Shown: positions 62,462 to 64,000 of the stretch, one piece after another | How the letters are laid out: each line of letters begins with the position of its first letter | How positions within the stretch are numbered: position 1 is the first letter of the stretch | Assembly (NCBI GenBank): GCA_020723105.1 | Contig: DYJL01000003.1 | Span: forward strand, 107,501 to 171,500 | Length of the DNA stretch: 64,000 nucleotides | Direction of reading: 5' to 3' | Origin: Nitrospira japonica | GTDB taxonomy: Bacteria > Nitrospirota > Thermodesulfovibrionia > UBA6902 | The notes under the pieces: generated by a model | Database searches by the model: none | Seen by the model: the letters and a program-made list of their open reading frames with translations, nothing else | Told to the model about the DNA's origin: nothing | Position numbers and translations under genes: made by a program

Positions 62462-62623
62462 TCAATGTTCATGTTTCTTTTCTGTTCCTGCTCCTGTTGG
62501 AGACTCATGATGTTCACTGTGCTCAGAAGCAGCACGATGAAGCTTTTCTACATAATGAATAAACGTAACATAAGATTGTTTGAAGGTTACCGTGCCACAG
62601 AAGTCATTGATTATGTGTCTCTG
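62462..62623 (-). pseudogene. Possible gene remnant with His-rich C-terminus
   Basis: On the minus strand 53 codons are open with no start codon, ending in a His/Glu-rich tail (HSEHHESPTGAGTEKKHEH). They are in the same frame as the upstream DsbA-like gene, from which TAA and TAG separate them. The composition (GTVTFKQSYVTFIHYVEKLH) reads like protein. It may be the end of a decayed gene or a chance frame. Confidence 0.3.
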
Positions 62624-62629
62624 CTACTT

Positions 62630-63334
62630 TTAATAATTTGCCTTGATTTCAGCTTCTACTAATTCTTTTAATTGAGTATAGCCGAAGCTTGGAAGCGGCT
62701 TGCCATTAACAAAAATTTCAGGAGTCATCCTGACATTGAGAGCGGCGGCATCTGCAAGGTCTTGTGCAATGCGTTTAGCAATTTCAGGATCATTCATATC
62801 ACTTCTGAGCTGTTCCATATTAAGTCCCGCCTGTGGGAGGAATTGCCATAGTAATTCGGGCTGTGCCTTATGATGGATCGCCCAGTAAGGTTGATTATTG
62901 AATGTGACCTCAAGAGCTTCCCAATACTTCCCCTGTTTTCTTGCGGCTTCAAGCATTGTTACAACATGATCTGAGCCGTCATGAAAAGGGGCGTATCTGG
63001 TGACAAGCTTCAATTTGCCCGGATTGGCGGCAATCATTTCTTTAACGAGAGGATAAAAATCTCTACAGGTTTCACACGCAGGATCGAAAAATTCTACGAT
63101 ATAAACTTTTGCATCATCACTGCCATGTGTCATTGAATATTCTCTGACAAATGTCGAAGCGTTTTCCCTGGCCATAAAGCTCAGTTTTGTAGACTGCTGG
63201 GTTTTATAAAAATAACTGCCGAGTGCAAACACGATTACCAGGAGAACAGATGAAATTAAAACCATGTTTTGTTTTTTCATTGTCTTGGGTTTCCCTCCCG
63301 GTTTCTGCTTCTTTATTGACTGTTGTTTTTTCAT
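62630..63334 (-). CDS. DsbA-like thiol-disulfide oxidoreductase
   Basis: A 234-residue membrane-anchored thioredoxin-fold protein of the DsbA/DsbG-like (Thioredoxin_4) group. A lysine-rich start and one helix (about 25-43) are followed by the domain with active site CETC in EFFDPACETCRDFYPLVKEM. A cis-proline is in VRMTPEIFVNGK. It should oxidise or isomerise disulfides in extracytoplasmic proteins. The ATG has GGAGACTTT upstream and overlaps the dsbB stop by 4 bases. Confidence 0.9.
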   Translation of the reverse strand: MKKQQSIKKQKPGGKPKTMKKQNMVLISSVLLVIVFALGSYFYKTQQSTKLSFMARENASTFVREYSMTHGSDDAKVYIVEFFDPACETCRDFYPLVKEMIAANPGKLKLVTRYAPFHDGSDHVVTMLEAARKQGKYWEALEVTFNNQPYWAIHHKAQPELLWQFLPQAGLNMEQLRSDMNDPEIAKRIAQDLADAAALNVRMTPEIFVNGKPLPSFGYTQLKELVEAEIKANY

Positions 63335-63768
63335 CTGGAAAGTCTCCTCTTTAATATAAATAATAATACTGCTATAGCTGAAAATGACATTAACGATAGC
63401 ATAGGAATGGTGAAAATACCAAACAGTTTAATGTAGCCCTCTGTGCATGAGACGCCCTTGCTGCAGGGTTGTGCGCTCTCAGGAATAATGCCGGTATAAA
63501 GAAGGTTGTGATAGAGTGCGATAAACCATCCTGCTATAGTCAGTGGAAAGGCAAACTTAACAACGCTTTTATCGAAAGGGAAGAGCCCCACTGTCAATAT
63601 TAACACTAAGGGGAACAAACAAATTCTCTGATACCAGCACAAAACACAGGGAGCGAATTTCATTATCTCGCTGAAAAACAGGCTCCCCAGCGCGGAGACA
63701 GCTGCTATCAGCCAGCATATAAAAAGAATATTCCAGTTTGAATTGGACGCTTGATCTGAATGAGGCAT
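63331..63768 (-). CDS. dsbB: Disulfide bond formation protein DsbB/BdbC
   Basis: A 145-residue four-helix membrane protein. The first periplasmic loop carries the quinone-linked CVLC (FAPCVLCWYQRICLFPL), the second the pair CSKGVSC. It reoxidises the DsbA-like partner encoded immediately downstream and passes electrons to quinone. The ATG at 63768 has GGAG 9 bases upstream; in-frame ATGs at 63783 and 63813 are alternatives. Confidence 0.9.
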   Translation of the reverse strand: MPHSDQASNSNWNILFICWLIAAVSALGSLFFSEIMKFAPCVLCWYQRICLFPLVLILTVGLFPFDKSVVKFAFPLTIAGWFIALYHNLLYTGIIPESAQPCSKGVSCTEGYIKLFGIFTIPMLSLMSFSAIAVLLFILKRRLSR

Positions 63769-63822
63769 ATTATTATTCTCCATAATTGAGTCACTCTTGT
63801 AAAATGCAGTCATGGCTTATTA

Positions 63823-64000
63823 ACGATAGCTAAGCTCAGTGAAATCGAACCACTGAATGACTTCACAGAGCCAAATAACCGATTTGAACTTTACAAGCCA
63901 CAATCAGTCAGTAAAAGCTCCCTGTGGTCTGCATTCATGTCCAACGGGACTACCCCCAGTTATAGTGCCACTATTGAGTTAGAGTTTTCCAGTAAAATAT
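63823..64000 (+). other. Window end: open frame without clear start
   Basis: Beyond the dsbB upstream region, one plus-strand frame stays open to the window edge (for example SEIEPLNDFTEPNNRFELY). It has no start codon with a ribosome site except a late ATG near 63929. It may be the beginning or an internal piece of a gene that continues outside; no family is recognised. Confidence 0.25.

Noticed and set aside
63841..63890. tRNA-like TCGAACC motif near the window end
   Set aside because: No acceptor stem or anticodon arm can be folded around it.

Overview
The window is a chromosomal segment of a Gram-negative bacterium of moderate G+C (low forties by eye, not computed). The gene families look like an anaerobic or microaerophilic Nitrospirota (Thermodesulfovibrio-like) or deltaproteobacterium-type genome: sigma-54 two-component regulators, a PEP-CTERM/exosortase outfit, a GH57/glgB/malQ glycogen cluster, an Mla lipid-transport operon and a HydG-type radical SAM enzyme. 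The assignment is inference from gene content only. No tRNA, rRNA or CRISPR array was seen.

1-5.9 kb is a PEP-CTERM surface-protein locus. On the minus strand an exosortase-associated acyltransferase, an NtrB-like kinase, an NtrC/PrsR-like regulator, a receiver lacking its phospho-acceptor and a PrsT-like TPR lipoprotein follow each other. A divergent PEP-CTERM protein gene (5373) and a second one at 15052 each have a textbook -24/-12 sigma-54 promoter; a weaker one precedes the pseudo-receiver/prsT pair. 6.0-11.1 kb is a housekeeping run (trxA-trxB-ffh-rpsP-khpA-trmD-rplS-rnhB) behind a consensus sigma-70 promoter, with rimM missing from its usual place. 11.2-14.9 kb holds two unknown small proteins and a secreted M6 metalloprotease with CARDB repeats.

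15.9-23.0 kb is a thiamine operon (thiH/hydG-like, thiS, thiG, thiE, thiC) behind a sigma-70 promoter, a TPP riboswitch and an intrinsic terminator. A complete type II restriction-modification pair (nuclease, then N6-adenine methyltransferase) lies between thiE and thiC. Its coding junctions overlap by 1 to 8 bases or abut, so the R-M genes appear to be read only through the TPP riboswitch. This is the most unusual arrangement in the window.

23.0-34.0 kb is a tightly packed envelope/isoprenoid series: aconitase, Nudix, rseP, dxr, cdsA, uppS, an FG-GAP-like exported protein, mlaD-mlaF-mlaE. 34.2-44.5 kb covers cell shape and start-of-translation functions: rodA, mrdA, mreD, mreC, mreB, RDD protein, TPR protein, rpe, PASTA protein, fmt, def. 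44.5-50.1 kb has a MITE-like palindromic element, a lytic transglycosylase, nadA, a diguanylate cyclase, an orphan NtrC-type regulator and a NYN-domain protein with a structured leader. 50.4-53.3 kb is gatA-gatB. 53.4-59.3 kb is the glycogen/alpha-glucan operon (glgB, GH57, malQ). 59.3-64 kb has a PilZ regulator with Glu at the phospho-acceptor position, a LOG protein, an SGNH hydrolase and a DsbA-like/DsbB pair.

Intergenic gaps repeatedly carry short palindromic or C/G-rich dispersed repeats, some of which enter coding sequence (thiE, the rnhB tail).
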